From: Gigaspora rosea
Lineage: Eukaryota; Glomeromycota; Glomeromycetes; Diversisporales; Gigasporaceae
DNA length: 64,000 bases
Direction: 5' to 3'
Assembly: GCA_003550325.1 (NCBI GenBank)
Contig: QKWP01000035.1
Location: forward strand, 305,016-369,015
The first letter of the stretch is position 1. Every line of letters starts with the position of its first letter. Shown in pieces: positions 11,215 to 23,062 of the stretch. Position numbers and translations under genes: made by a program. The notes beneath the pieces were generated by a model. It was not told the DNA's origin. It was given only the letters and a program-made list of their open reading frames with translations, and did no database searches.

Positions 11215-11457
11215 AGATTAAATCAATGAATAACAGGTACATACTAGATACATAATAGGAAACAAGTTTCCTAGTATATATCTGTTATTCTACTATAGAT
11301 CTGCCAAGTAACTAATATATATTGGTAGCATATAGGATGCATATAGATAAGATAACAAAAGGTAGATCGATATTGGTAATATATCCCATTATCTTACTTT
11401 TAGTACTATTTGAATTAAGAGTAAAATAATAGGATATTACTATATGTTACTACTATG
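11215..11457 (+). mobile_element. Palindromic MITE, left arm (split by the 10-kb hAT)
   Basis: This arm starts AGATTAAATCAATGAATAAC and is the reverse complement of 21482-21653 over most of its length (shared: CTAGATACATAATAGGAAAC, AGATCTGCCAAGTAACTA, GTAGATCGATATTGGTAA). Together they formed one MITE of about 410 bp sitting in the satellite. The hAT at 11458-21481 separates the arms; the 8-bp CTACTATG/CTGCTATG target sites lie inside the MITE. The host-site duplication of the MITE itself is probably TGTTA. Confidence 0.75.
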
Positions 11458-12095
11458 TAGAGTTTGCAACGGGCCAGGCCAAACCCAGTAATTTGTGGGT
11501 TGGGCTGTGCCTAAGCCGGGCTTGGACCCAAATTTTAAGCCTGTAATTAATTGGGCCAGGCTTGGGTTGGGCTTGTAAAATAATAGACCAGGCCTGGGTT
11601 TTATAAAGAGGCCCGATAAAACCTGTCAATATCCATTAAAAATATATAGTTTTTACTAGTTACAGATGGACCCCGAAAAATTTATGTGAGGTTATATTTG
11701 AGCATCATAGTAAAAATTTTTTTGGTTAGCACTTTTGGTTTGATATTAAGCTACATTTCACACATTAGGTCGAACTTTTATCTATTTTTACCTTTTTTTG
11801 AAATACAACATCACTAAAAAAAAACAGACATACACTCACTAAAAAAAAAAAAAAACATAAAAAATGTAGTGTTTGTAGTCGATTTTTGCTTAGTTGATTT
11901 TATTGACTAATCCGACTTAGTTACCCAATTTTTGAAAAAATCGATTTAGTCAATTTTATCGACTTAGCCAGTTTTAACCAATCAAAATGCAGCAAAATTG
12001 CAAGTCGTAATAACAGCATGATATAGTAATGCACAAGTTTATATAATTCCTCTTATAAACAATAATGTAATAAAAAATACACGAATAAATACTTG

Positions 12096-12170
12096 TTATT
12101 GTATGGGTATGTAGTGAATAACTGTGGCCAAAGGCCACAGGTTATTTATATACCCATACAATAACTATAT
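12096..12170. repeat. Hairpin around GGCCAAAGGCC
   Basis: TTGTTATTGTATGGGTAT and its inverse ATACCCATACAATAAC bracket a core CTGTGGCCAAAGGCCACAG, giving a stem of roughly 35 bp. The neighbouring GAAAAAAGCACAGGTTGTTA words return in inverse form near 48395, so it may be part of a dispersed repeat. Confidence 0.6.
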
Positions 12171-12389
12171 TATTTCATGGTGTCTGATGTACAATCCCGT
12201 GCAATAACCAAATGAAAAAAGCACAGGTTGTTACATAAGACCCGTGGAATAATAAACTTTTACTATAATATTTTGCCCTTTCATTGCATAATGAATAACC
12301 TTAATTCACTATGCAATATTCATGATAATAATCATATTTGTAAATTTACTGCTTTCTATTAATTTATTATTTTGGAATAAATGATCTAG

Positions 12390-14375
12390 GACGCTATCAT
12401 CGGCAAATTTTATATATAAATATATATCGATTACTAACTGGTAAGATATATATCGATTATCAACACCCCTATCGATTACTATTGATAGTGATAGTAATCG
12501 ATTAATATCCGGTTAATACCCTATTGATTACTATCGATAGTGATAGTAATCGATATATATCCGGTTATATCGAATATGATATCAATTAATAATTATTATA
12601 TTCACATAATCATGCTTTTTGAACATTTTACAGGTTTTCGCAAGTTTTTGCAATTTAATTATAAATTTTTTTTTATTTATTATTATTATATAATATTTTA
12701 ATTTATTAAATATACAAAAATCACAAGTTTTTGCTATTTAATATAAAATTTTATTTTTTTATTATATATTATATTTTAAATATTACATATATTATATATT
12801 ATTATAAAAAAAATGACAAAAAAAATAAATCCAAAAAAATGAAACCAAAAAAATTAAAAAAATGAAACCAAAAAAAATAAACTATTATATTCTTTATATT
12901 CGCTTATATTCGCTTATATTCATTTATATTTGCTTATATTCGCTACTTCTTGCAAAGTCCCAGAAAGTTAGATCGTTTTCTTGCAAAGTTCCAAAAGAAG
13001 TAAGGAATAAATAAAATAAAATTAAAAAAATAAGTAAAAAAAAACCAAACAAAAAACAAACCAAAAAAATAACAAAAAAAACAAAACCGAAAAAAATAAA
13101 CTTATATTTTGCCCATATTCGATTATATTCAATTATATTCGTTCATATTCGTGACTTCTTGCAAAGAATTGGTGTTCTTGTAAAGTGCCGGAAAGTCAAG
13201 TCATTTTTTTGCAAAGGTTCGAAAGAAGTAAAGGATAAATAAAATAAAATAAAGTTAAAAAAATAAGTAAAAAAAAAGAAAACAAACAAAAAACAAAAAT
13301 GTAAGCAAACTAAATAAAAAAATAAACAAAGCCCCAAATCTCCATTTCGAGTTCGTGTTTTTGCAATTTAGAAATCGCGAAACCTTGCAAAAACTTGCGA
13401 AAACTTGCATTCTTGAACTTTCGAAATTGCTAGAGAAAGTAGTTGTGTGTTCTTGCAAAGTGTCGAAAGGCTGAGTTGGCTTGCGCTAAGTACTGAAACG
13501 TCACTGGATTTCTTGCAAAGTGCTGGTGGTAAAGAAAATAAAAAAAATTAAAAAATAAAAAAAAAATATATATATAAAAAAACAAAACGAAACTAAAAAA
13601 AACAAAACGAAACTAAATGAAACAAAAGGAAAATGAAAAAACAATGTAAAATTGATAGAAGATCGAAATTATAAACAAAAAAAAAATAAACAAAGATCTA
13701 ATCTGATCTTGTACTACGATCATCGAAACATATCGAACCATTTCGAAAATATTAGTCAACCGTGTCTTTGGTATAATCCAGGGTACAAAGAAAAAAAATA
13801 AAAAAATAAAAAAAGAGAAAAAAAGAGAGAAAAAAAAAAGGAAAGAAAAGAGAGAAGAGAAAAAAAGAAAGAAAAGAGAAAAAAGGGAGAAGAGAGAAAA
13901 AAAGGAAGAGGGGGTAAAGATCGTTCAAACGGCCTTTTTTTTTTTAAGTTTTTTTTTTTCCTATGCCAGTTTTTTTTACTTTGTTTTTCTCTTTATTTTA
14001 ACCTACTTTTTTTTGATATTTTACTTTTTTTTTTTTTTTTTTACCCGGTGATCTGGGATGAAATTTTTGTAACGTGGTCAAAACACTGTGTAATCGTTAA
14101 AGATCTGTTAATCGTTATATATCGTTGTGGTCAAAACACTGTGTAATCGTTAAAGATCTGTTAATCGTTATATATTGTTTTAAATAATTCTGATTATAAT
14201 CGATTCGTAGATATATAACGATTTAATATAAAAAATGATATATATCGATTTAGATATATATCGATTTTTAGCCAGTTAATCGATAGATATCGTTATTTTT
14301 TAATCGATATAAAACGATTAACTGTTATATATCGATCAATATCTATATATAAAATTTCCTGATGATGTCAAAAAT
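12390..14375. mobile_element. Nested ~2-kb element with CATCATCGGCAAATTTTATA ends
   Basis: Left ATCATCGGCAAATTTTATAT and right (inverse CATCATCAGGAAATTTTATA) are inverted repeats. Both are followed inward by TATATCGATTA-type repeats (12420-12600; 14150-14345). The middle contains simple sequence: A/T words, a purine tract of GAAAAAAGAGAG type at 13790-13915, and a 53-bp tandem duplication (14074-14179, GTGGTCAAAACACTGTGTAA). No TSD is clear and no transposase is seen; frames at 13143-13458 are AT-biased noise. Confidence 0.5.
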
Positions 14376-14666
14376 AGAAACTTTAAAAGAGTTGATCATA
14401 CCTTTATTTATTAATAATATTCGGAATGTTATATTATATTAATACTGCGCGTTAACAACCAAATATTCGAGATTGAATTTGTGTTTTATTCTCAACTGGT
14501 CATTACAATAAATCCAAGTTTAGAGCAGATATGCAGAAATCCCTATTAAAAAATTATTTAGACAGTTCTTCTATTCATTTGTTATATAAACCACAATGTA
14601 ATAAAGATGTGTAATTGTATGCGTTTACTTTTCTTTGTTCTGATTGAATGCTACCAAGGGAAATAT

Positions 14667-14769
14667 GACTTCGGGCTTTCAAGTTTAGCCTACTAGTAAT
14701 ATATATGATCAGATGTTTTATGGGCTAAATCCGATAAAGAATAAATACTTAACTTGAAAGCCCAAAGTC
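14667..14769. mobile_element. 103-bp MITE, GACTTCGGGCTTTCAAG ends
   Basis: The left end GACTTCGGGCTTTCAAGTTT and the right end CTTGAAAGCCCAAAGTC are inverted repeats of ~20 bp. There is no coding content. It lies seven bases from the next MITE. Confidence 0.7.
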
Positions 14770-14776
14770 TCATGAC

Positions 14777-14896
14777 TAGAGGTGCAAGCGAATCGTTCCA
14801 ATGATGTCCCAAAGTGTTATGGCTTAAGCCGTGATTAGCTAAAACCTATGTCATAACTAGATATGGAAATCATTAGGCAATTCGCTTGCATCTCTA
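14777..14896. mobile_element. 120-bp hAT-type MITE, TAGAGRTGCAAGCGAAT ends
   Basis: TAGAGGTGCAAGCGAATCG and the inverse of AATTCGCTTGCATCTCTA form TIRs beginning TAG, typical of hAT. Flanking octamers CTCATGAC and CTCGCAAC match at only five of eight positions, so the TSD is weak. Confidence 0.65.
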
Positions 14897-16335
14897 CTCG
14901 CAACGTTCATATTGAATTTAAAAAAAATAAAATAAAACAATTGTAAAAAGTGCAATGGTATAATATTATAGTGTGCTATGTAATATAAAATAAAAAATAT
15001 TTATTTAAATGCCTTGAAGTTTTTGTATTGCTGCAATTTAATTACAAAATTTAATAAAATTCAATTCTCAAAAAGATCCAATAAATAATTAAGATGGAAA
15101 ACGATCAAACACTTGACAAAGAATTTGTGATTGGGATTGTATGTATAACATGTTTGAAGAAACTTATAATCCTGATTATAGATTCAACGATTTAGACAAT
15201 AATATGTTAGATACAAATGAAGATGATAGTTTAAACGAAGATAGCAATAACTTTACTAAAGAAGATAGAGATACCGTAGTTCAATCGTCGCCTATTACCT
15301 CTTACTTTCCTCAAAGTGAAACCTCTACAAAAACAAAATTAAACCAAAAAGCAATAAATAGAAAAAAAACTGGAAAAAGCTAGGTATGGAAATATACTTG
15401 CCGAGACAGGTTAACCAAAAAAATATATTGTATGGTCCATATAGATAAGGGTGATGGTACTTCTGAATGCTACCCAACGGTATTTATGCCCACAACGTTA
15501 ACAACAAGTATAGCTGCTCATTTATGCACTAAACATCGAATTTTTAAAACTAAAAAATGGGAACCGCAACTATTTATATTAGCAACTGTTCAACCAACAA
15601 TCAATATGATATTCCAAAAGCAAAAAGAAAGTATTTTACCTCTTTTAGAAAATCAACAAAATCATATTATATATCAGTTGGTTGCCTGGCTAGTCGAAGT
15701 GATGATGCCCTTGGACTGTATAAATAGTGATCGGTTTCGAGACTTCTGTTATGAAATTAATTGATAGTTCGGGGTCCCCTGCACTAACACAATTAAAAAC
15801 GTAATAAAGGAATCAGTAATTTATACTAACGATATGTTAAAGGAGATGATGAAACAAACGATAGTCTCTGCTTGTATAACTACTGATTTATGGATACAAA
15901 ATTATGTTTCGTATATTGGTATAACCGCCCATTGGCTTTCAGAAGACTTCACAATATATCAATCTCTTATTACAATTGAACATTTTGCCTATCCGCACAC
16001 AGGGGATAGAATCGAAGATTTTCTACGCAGAGTCCTTGTAGAATGGGAGATATTTGATAAAATTAGTGCTATGGTAACGGATAACGCATCATCTATGGAA
16101 AAGGCAATACAACAATTAGGTACTACTCATCTTGGTTGTACAGCTCATACGATTCATCTTGCGGTTACTGATGGTTTGAAAAAAAGTGAAACCTTGGTTG
16201 GACGAGCAAAATCATTAAATAATTTTTTAGTAAATCGAGATAAATACAGGTAGGGATGTATTCTAACTTAATGCAAAAAAATAATTATATAAAATTATAT
16301 AGTTCAAACAACCTAGTCCTGACAAATAGAATTTT

Positions 16336-16485
16336 CTAGCGGCCAAATCTGAAATTTACATAATGCAGCCAAATTTGATATTATATGCGGCCAAATTTGA
16401 TATTTTATTATATGCGGCCAAATTTGATATTTTCATTATATACGGCCAAATTTGATATTTTCATTATATATACGGCCAAATTGGC
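16336..16485 (+). repeat. Tandem GCGGCCAAATTTGATATT repeats
   Basis: Five units of about 22-31 bp, each with CGGCCAAATTTGATATTTTC and an ATTATAT spacer. A related array in the same orientation (GGCGGCCAAATTTAGTATAT) lies at 18596-18722 on the other side of the nested inserts. The two probably belonged to one element that entered the hAT transposase gene. Confidence 0.7.
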
Positions 16486-16490
16486 ACATG

Positions 16491-18108
16491 TATAGATGGC
16501 GGTGAAATTATAGTGGCAATTTCTATATTCAGCAGTAGAAATTGTTGAAATAATTTCACCAAAAATTTTTTAAGATTGAAATGCCGAATTAAATTTCAAT
16601 TGTTGAAATTAATTTACATACAAAAATTAAATCAATAGTTGAAATTAAATCAACCATTGAAATTAAATCAATAGTTGAAATTAATCAATGGTTGAAATTA
16701 AATCAATGGTTGAAATTAAATCATTTGTTGAAATTAAATCAACAGTTGAAATTAAAATTAACAGTTTAAGGGTTCTCAAGCATTTCTCTCAAAGTGATTA
16801 GTTAATTAAAGAGATCATGCACAAGTACTACAATTAATTGAAGTAATACTAATAGCAATTTTGTCAAAAGTTTTTGTTGCTAATAAAATCGATTGACTGA
16901 ATAATTTATTAAAAATTCTATACGCCAAGTCTTGGAAGCTATAATCTACATGCTTAAAGTTTTATTTTTTTTGTTATAGCTAAGATATCTAGAGTTATGG
17001 CCCAAAATTTTTTTTTAACCCTCAATATTACTACGTTGTTTTTACTTTATTTGGAATCAAAACCCAAACTCCCAAACCTTTCATTTAACTCACATTAATT
17101 AAGTTTGGAATCAGGCTTTCTATTTTATTTGGGACCAAAAATTTAATAAGGTAGCTACACAATGCTGTTGACAAGCTTAACAAAAGTTCAGTATGATACT
17201 TGATTTACTACAAATCAACATATGATACTGTATGCAGTTAAGGCTGATTTTGGTACTATCATGATAAAACAATTGTTAAATTGTGATGACATTCTTGATC
17301 ATAACTTGCTAATCAAGATATTAGTAAATTATATTAGAAGTTTTAAAAAATGAATGTTTTAACAGTTTATTAATACTAACTAATAAATTATTTATATCCT
17401 AGCCTAGATGTGTACAGCATTATATAATATAATTAATCAAGTATAAAATTTTAATAATATATTGTGTTTATTCAATATTTTATAATTAAAAGTTAAATTT
17501 GTATAGAAATTAACTTTAATCATTTAATCATATCTAAAAGTTTAACTTATTCAGGTGTTATGATAAAACACAGTATAGAAGCATTTTGTATAAGAATAGA
17601 GTTGTAAATAGCATTAGTAAATATTATAAAAAATATATATATATATATTTGAATACTTAAATCAAATGATATATCAATAGACAAACCAGTAATATCAGAA
17701 ATAAATAAAAAAAAAATGAGGCATAACTTAAACTTGAAATACTTAAAATAATCCTTTGGAAGGGATAATCATATATCAAACTGGTTTAATATAAAATGCA
17801 AATCAGACCACAATGTCATGTGATAATATAACCAATCAAAGAACAGTATTTGTTCATATCATTTCACTCCTCAGATAACATACACTATATTGCACTCCAT
17901 TCCTGGTACAGCCAAATTAATTTTAATGGTTAAATTATTTTTCAACAGTTGAATTAATTTTGATGGTTAATTTAATTTCAACTGTTGAATTAATTTTGAC
18001 TATTAAATTAATTTCAGCTGTTGAAAATAATTTCGGTTTCAACAGTTGAATTTAATTTTCAACCGTTGAAATTTACAAAATTAAAATTTAATTTCACTGC
18101 CATCTATA
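16491..18108. mobile_element. 1.62-kb hAT-like non-autonomous element with perfect 8-bp TSD
   Basis: The ends TATAGATGGCGGTGAAATTA and the inverse TATAGATGGCAGTGAAATTA are near-identical TIRs. GGCACATG occurs directly outside both ends (16483-16490; 18109-18116), a perfect 8-bp TSD. Both subterminal zones are arrays of GTTGAAATTAAATCAA-type repeats (16600-16770; 17925-18080). The middle is AT-rich and carries no gene. It is inserted in the CGGCCAAATT repeat array inside the hAT transposase gene. Confidence 0.85.
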
Positions 18109-18205
18109 GGCACATGCTCATTTACCAAATTACTTTAATTGATAGTCACGCCAGTTAATCTGAGATTGTCTGTAGTGTAATGTGATGCAAATCACATGTG
18201 AAAAT

Positions 18206-18590
18206 CACTATAGTGTGAATGTGGCATGCATACATATAAAAATATTTTTTTACTAAGTTAACGACACATGCCCACTAATTGAAAGTTGCAGAGCTCGTCG
18301 AGATGCATTTAATGATGGTTAGATCATCCAAATCGGCTCAGTGGATGGCAAGATATCGTTGAAAAACGATTGGACAACTATATAAAGTCTCTATATAATT
18401 TACATAGAGATTTTATATAGTCGTCCAATCGTTTTTTGACGATATCTTGCCATCCACTGGACCGATTTGGATGATCTAACTACTATTAAATGCGTCTCAA
18501 CGATCTTTACAACTTTCAATTAGTGGGCATATATCGTTAACTTAGTAAAAATATTTTTATATGCATGCACACCACATTCACACTATAGTG
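18206..18590. mobile_element. 385-bp near-perfect palindromic MITE
   Basis: CACTATAGTGTGAATGTGG at the left pairs with its inverse at the right end. The arms continue through TACTAAGTTAACGA, ATGATGGTTAGATCATCCAA, GTGGATGGCAAGATATCGTT and AACGATTGGACAACTATATA to a centre near 18398. Arms of ~190 bp differ at a modest number of positions, so the foldback is fairly young or under conversion. No TSD is assigned. Confidence 0.8.
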
Positions 18591-19971
18591 ATATATAGGG
18601 TGACCAAATTTAGTATATATAAGGCGGCCAAATTTAGTATATATAGGGTGGCAAAATTTAGTATATATGCTAGCCAAATTGCTTGTTTTTATAATATATA
18701 TAGGGCGGCCAAATTTCATATTTAATTATAAAAATACTATAACTTCAACCTGCTATAACTTTTTTATAAATAGATTTAAAAAAAATTAAAAACCATGGAA
18801 GTGTTTAGCTTGTTTTGATTTAATATTTTAGGATAGTATTTTTTGATTACTATTTTTTTTAAAGAAGGATTAGCAATTTGAATGTCATCAATTTTATTTG
18901 TCGGAACTAGGTTGTTTGCACTGTAGTAATTTTGCAACTCTCAATACAGGGCACAATTTCAAAAAATTCAACGTGACATAATTGAAAAAAAAAATACAAA
19001 TCAGCCTTCTGTAAATATGCATATCTTAGAGTCTATATTAAGTGACACCACCACCAGGTAGAATTCGACTTACTTTGTTCTTAAGCAGCTTCTTGAGCTC
19101 CAGAATCGGTTGTAGAATTGGTCACATACCTAGTTAACGATCCAGACCATACAGCTCGTGCTAATGGCAATAAACTAAAAAAAAGAATGTTATTAGATGA
19201 AGAGTGGAAAGGACTAGAAGAACTGTGTCAAATATTGTATTCTTTTGCATGAGCATTGACATTCATGGGTGGTGATCAATACCCAACACTGGGTATGATG
19301 TATCCGACTATAAGGCACCTTTTTAGAAATTTAGATCAAATTGAAAATATGTTTACACATTCCTCTGTTATTAAAACACACCAAACTCTTCGTACGTCCA
19401 TGGCATCTAGATGGGAAGATCCAAAAATGGTAGGATGGCTTGCTACGTTTCTTGACCCTCAGTTTAAGTCATTGTCAACTGTATCACATGCAGTGCAACA
19501 AGAAGTAATGCAGGAACTATGTCGAAAAATGAAATTTTCTCAACAAGAAAGCGGCATACCAATTAATCAAAATCCAATTATGGATATGGCTTTTTTCTTC
19601 GACGATAGTATTGAAACTGCTTCCCTTTTGCCCGTCGACATTGAGCTTCAAACATACTTGTCAATTCTGGAAATTCCCAAATACGATCCAAAAAACCCAC
19701 TTTATGAAAAACATAACCCTTTGAAGTGGTGGAATGAACATAAAAGCACATTACCTCTCCTTGCAGAACAAGCACAAATCTTTTTGGGCATAACTGCGAC
19801 TTCAGTGCCTTCTGAGAGATTATTCTCTGATGCAGGTAATACTATAACAGACAAGCGCAACCATTTAAATCCTGATACAGTTCACGATCTATTATTTTTA
19901 AAAGAAAATTTGAAAGTTATTAATGTATATTCCAGATTGTAAATAAAAACTTAAATAAAAACTATTAATAA

Positions 19972-20034
19972 GTACTGCCGGAAAAAAACCTTTAAATCTT
20001 ATATAAGATTTATAGGTTTTTTCCCGGCAGTACC
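19972..20034. repeat. 63-bp hairpin just 3' of the hAT transposase
   Basis: TACTGCCGGAAAAAAACC and GGTTTTTTCCCGGCAGTA pair around a TTATATAA centre. It lies 30 bp after the transposase stop, so it could be either a tiny MITE or a 3' structural element; the sequence cannot decide. Confidence 0.6.
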
Positions 20035-21233
20035 TAAACACATAGCTGTTAAAGTATTAAGTGCGATTTAGTATTTTGTTTGCAAATTTTACTCGTAAAA
20101 AAAACTTGCAACTTTTTGCAATTTTTTATCTTATAAATTGTATCAATTTGTAAAGAAATAAAATTAAAAATAGATCTTGAAATAATATGTATCACTACCA
20201 ACCAATTATTATTATCTTTTTTATTTGACCAATCAGGATAGTAGATCTGATTATAGTCGATCATAGTTGACTAAGCTAATTTTTAAATATTGACTTAGTT
20301 GAGTCGATAAATTTGGATCAACTATAAACACTAAAAAACTGAACATAAGCTCACTAAACAAAAAAAAAACAACCATATGCTCACTAAAAAAAGAAAGAAA
20401 AAAAAACAAAGTTCAAAATCTCTTAAGCCTATTTAATAAACAAGCTACCAAGGATCATAAATATATATACCACAAATTGTGCCAAAAAACTTAAAAAAAA
20501 AACCTCCTGTTTTGCACAATTTTTACCTCTCTCTCCCTTTTACCTCTCTCTCCCTTTTACACTCTCTCCCTTTTACCTCTCTCTTCCTTTTACTCCTCTC
20601 TCTCTTTTACCTCTTTTTTCCTTTTACCCCTTTTTTCCTTTTACTCTTCTCTCTCTTTTACTCCTTTTTCCTTTTTATCTGCCGGATTACTATTGTAGCC
20701 CAGATTTTTTATTAGCATATTTTAAATATAACTTTATAAAAATTACCCATTAGCATTCTTTAAAATATACCTATTTTGCTATTTAGTGGGTTTTAAATAT
20801 AACCTTTTTTTCAATACTTATTTTTCAAATATAACCTTTTTTAAAAACAGCCCTCCATTAGCTATTTTTCAACTATAACCTCACATAGATTATTCGAGGT
20901 CCTGTTACAGGCTTATTGTATTTAAATTAGATATTAAAATTTTATTTCTTTTTAAACTATAATTTTTTTAATTTAGTTAGCTCTTTTTATAATTCTTGAA
21001 ATATTTAATAAAAATTAACCAAATAATATTCTAGTTAATTTGGTAAAGTATGTAATTTTTAGTATAATATAATATAATAGATTCAAGAATATACATTTTA
21101 ATAATTAAGTTATTTGGAAAATATAATTATCTTAGTGTTCCAAAACAAAAATTGATTAGTTGATAAGTTGCCAACTAATCAATAATAATCTTATTAAACA
21201 ATTAATTGATTGTTAATGATTAATTAATTAGTA
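20035..21233. other. hAT 3' non-coding region with a pyrimidine microsatellite
   Basis: 20520-20680 is a CTCTCTCCCTTTTAC tandem (period about 15-16 bp), mirrored in style by the purine tract at 13790-13915. 20700-20900 repeats ATTTTAAATATAACC-type phrases, and the rest is AT-rich. The 78-codon frame at 20479-20715 is a translation of the microsatellite and is not a gene. Confidence 0.6.
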
Positions 21234-21481
21234 ATACTATTTGCAAATTATGGATTGGGCTAGGCTTGTTGGGCCAGGCTTGGGTTGGGCCAGGCTTGGG
21301 TTGGGCGGGCTTGGGTTGGGCCAGGCTTGGGTTGGGTTGGGCTGGGCTAAGCTTAGGCTGGGCTTGGGCTTATATTTCAAACCCATAATGAATTGGGCTG
21401 GGCTTGGGCCAGGTTTATAATTCTATAAGCCAGGATTGGGTTTAGATAAACCCGGCCCAATCCAGCCCATTGAGAACCCTA

Positions 21482-21653
21482 CTGCTATGTTACCAATATC
21501 GATCTACTTCCCATTATCTTATCTATATGAAACTATATACTACCGATATGTATTGGCTATTTGGCGGATCTATGATAGAATAATAGGTATATATTAAGAA
21601 ACTTGTTTTCTATTATGTATCTAGTATATACTTGTTATTCATCAATTTAATCT
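21482..21653 (-). mobile_element. Palindromic MITE, right arm
   Basis: Reverse complement of 11215-11457 (ACCAATATCGATCTAC, TTATCTTATCTATATG, TATTATGTATCTAGTATA, ending TCATCAATTTAATCT). With the left arm it reconstitutes a MITE that was the target of the hAT. The right arm is shorter; the innermost ~70 bp are found only on the left. Confidence 0.75.
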
Positions 21654-21654
21654 A

Positions 21655-22093
21655 GTGATACAAATCGATGAAAAATCTTCAATCGATTAGTTGATAGATT
21701 ATTTTATCAAATTAATTGATTAATCGATTTTATTTAACTAATCGATTAGTTGGTCAATCGATTAATTGATTAGTTGGCTAATCAATTAATCAATTAGTTG
21801 ATTAGTTGAATAAACGAAACTTGGTAAAATACTTGTAAGGTAGCAACTGAAATAGCTGAGTTAATATTCTTATATGATTAGTTAATTAATCGACCAATCG
21901 ACTAGTTTATTAATTGACCAATTGACTAGTCGATAAATTGATCAATCAACTAGTCGATTAATTGGCCCATTGACTAGTTGATTAATCAATTAGTCGGCTA
22001 ATCGATTAATCAACTAAGTTGGGTCTATAAAATTCAAATTGATTAGTTGTTAACTTAAACTAATTAATTAATTCGATTTTTGATTTGTATCAC
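21655..22093. mobile_element. MITE with GTGATACAAATCGAT ends
   Basis: GTGATACAAATCGATGAAAA and the inverse of GATTTTTGATTTGTATCAC are its ends. AATTTAATCTA (21644-21654) repeats at 22095-22105, an 11-bp match containing the TSD. The body is full of (C/T)GATTAGTTGATTAAT repeats in both orientations. It entered the terminal base pairs of the palindromic MITE. Confidence 0.75.
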
Positions 22094-22970
22094 TAATTTA
22101 ATCTATGTTAGCCAAAAAAACTGTCTTTGCACTTCTAAGTAAACTTGTTAAAAGGATTGAAAGAATTAAAATCTTAATTTTTAGATTATTTGGTCAAGAA
22201 CTTGTGGAGTTATAGTTGATTTTCTTTGTGAAAACATTCATTAAAATTTTTTTAAATATATGATATTCATTATGTTATTTTGTATTTGTTAGTTAAAGGA
22301 AACTGCCTTTATGCTCTAAATAAACTTGTAAAGGGAATCAAAAAGGGATAGAATTTTAATTTTTAGATTATTTGATCAAGAACTCACAGAGTTATAATTT
22401 ATTTTCTTTGTAAAATCATTTATCAAAATTTTTTTCTAAATAAGTATTTTTGTTATATCATTTTGGTTCTGTTAGCCAAAGAAAACTGTCTTTGTGCTTT
22501 TAAATAAACTTGTAAAAAGAATTAAAAATAGTTAGAATTTCAATTTTTAGATTATTTGGTCAAGAACTCATAGAGTTATAGTAGAACCTGGACATTTTTT
22601 ATATAGATCATAACTAAATTTTGGCCAATTTTGATCTAATTTGTTAAAAATGACAAAACTATATTTACTTAAATAACTTTTGATTCAGTAATCGGAATTA
22701 AATGAACTTTTTTTATTAGATGCGCTCACTAAGAGCTTTATTTTAAAAAAAAGTTCATTCAAATTGGAACACTGGATGCCAAAATAATAGCCAAAAACTG
22801 TTTATTTGCTTTTTAAATTTCAAAGGTTTTTGCTAAAATGTGTAACATATGACCTTTATACTAGATGTCTGGGGTCCTGTTATAGTTAATTTCATTTCAA
22901 AAACATTCATTAAAAGTTTTTTTAAACATAAATCTGTTTATTATATTGGTTTGGATATATTATAGTTCAT
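22094..22970 (+). repeat. Satellite of ~182 bp units, block 2
   Basis: Landmarks TGTTAGCCAAA, TGTTAGTTAAAGG and TGTTAGCCAAAGAAAACTG near 22107, 22288 and 22470 give a period of about 182 bp. The last unit is interrupted by the MITE at 22583-22878 and resumes after it. Units are visibly diverged. No coding potential. Confidence 0.8.
22583..22878. mobile_element. 296-bp MITE in the satellite with perfect 8-bp TSD
   Basis: Ends AGAACCTGGACAT and the inverse AGGACCCCAGACAT form short TIRs. GTTATAGT lies directly outside both ends (22575-22582; 22879-22886). The terminal AGGACCCC resembles the MITEs at 1174-1353 and 63454-63629. Removing it rejoins a satellite unit. Confidence 0.8.
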
Positions 22971-23062
22971 ATCACTTATAGTCATTGTTATAGAATAGTT
23001 TTGGTAGAAATTATTTGAAAAATTGAAAATTAATAAGAAAATTTTGTAATAACTATATTTAG

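Larger units (their letters stand above)
15094..19942 (+). pseudogene. hAT-family transposase, decayed and interrupted
   Basis: A likely start ATG lies at 15094 (MENDQTLDKEF); the frame shifts near 15140. 15141-15383 is an acidic N-terminus. 15350-15560 encodes a BED-type zinc-finger relic (W-x-KY start, later HLCTKH) across shifted frames. 15834-16253 is the catalytic core: TTDLW (first Asp), MVTDNASS (second Asp) and the hAT CxxH signature GCTAHTIHL. About 2.4 kb of inserts (16290-18720) then break the gene. Coding resumes, frame-broken, at about 18940 (LQNRL...YPTLGMMYP), and 19256-19942 is the C-terminal dimerisation region with LKWWNEHKSTLPLLA, SVPSERLFSDAG and NHLNPDTVHDLLFL. Several frameshifts and stops make it non-functional. 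It encodes the cut-and-paste enzyme of the 10-kb hAT. Confidence 0.85.
11458..21481 (+). mobile_element. 10.0-kb hAT transposon with decayed transposase and nested inserts
   Basis: The left terminus TAGAGTTTGCAACGGGCC and the right terminus (inverse TAGGGTTCTCAATGGGCT) are imperfect TIRs of hAT type. They are flanked by CTACTATG (11450-11457) and CTGCTATG (21482-21489), an 8-bp TSD with one mismatch. Both ends carry G/C-rich subterminal repeats of GGGCCAGGCTTGGGTTGGGC type (11468-11640; 21255-21475), striking in this AT-rich DNA and likely transposase-binding sites. A hAT transposase relic is inside (15094-19942). The element has been enlarged by later insertions (12390-14375, 14667-14896, 16491-18108, 18206-18590). 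Because each end is separately assigned, an alternative is two solo ends, but the TSD argues for one insertion. Confidence 0.7.

Noticed and set aside
16336-16485. CRISPR-like regularly spaced repeats
   Set aside because: Repeats are degenerate, spacers are themselves similar AT sequence, and the array is a subterminal repeat of a eukaryotic transposon.
20479-20715. 78-codon Leu/Ser/Phe-rich frame
   Set aside because: Translation of the CTCTCTCCCTTTTAC microsatellite.
11458-21481. LTR retroelement, suggested by repeats 10 kb apart
   Set aside because: The terminal repeats are inverted, not direct; the coding remains are a hAT transposase with BED finger, CxxH and dimerisation region, and the TSD is 8 bp.
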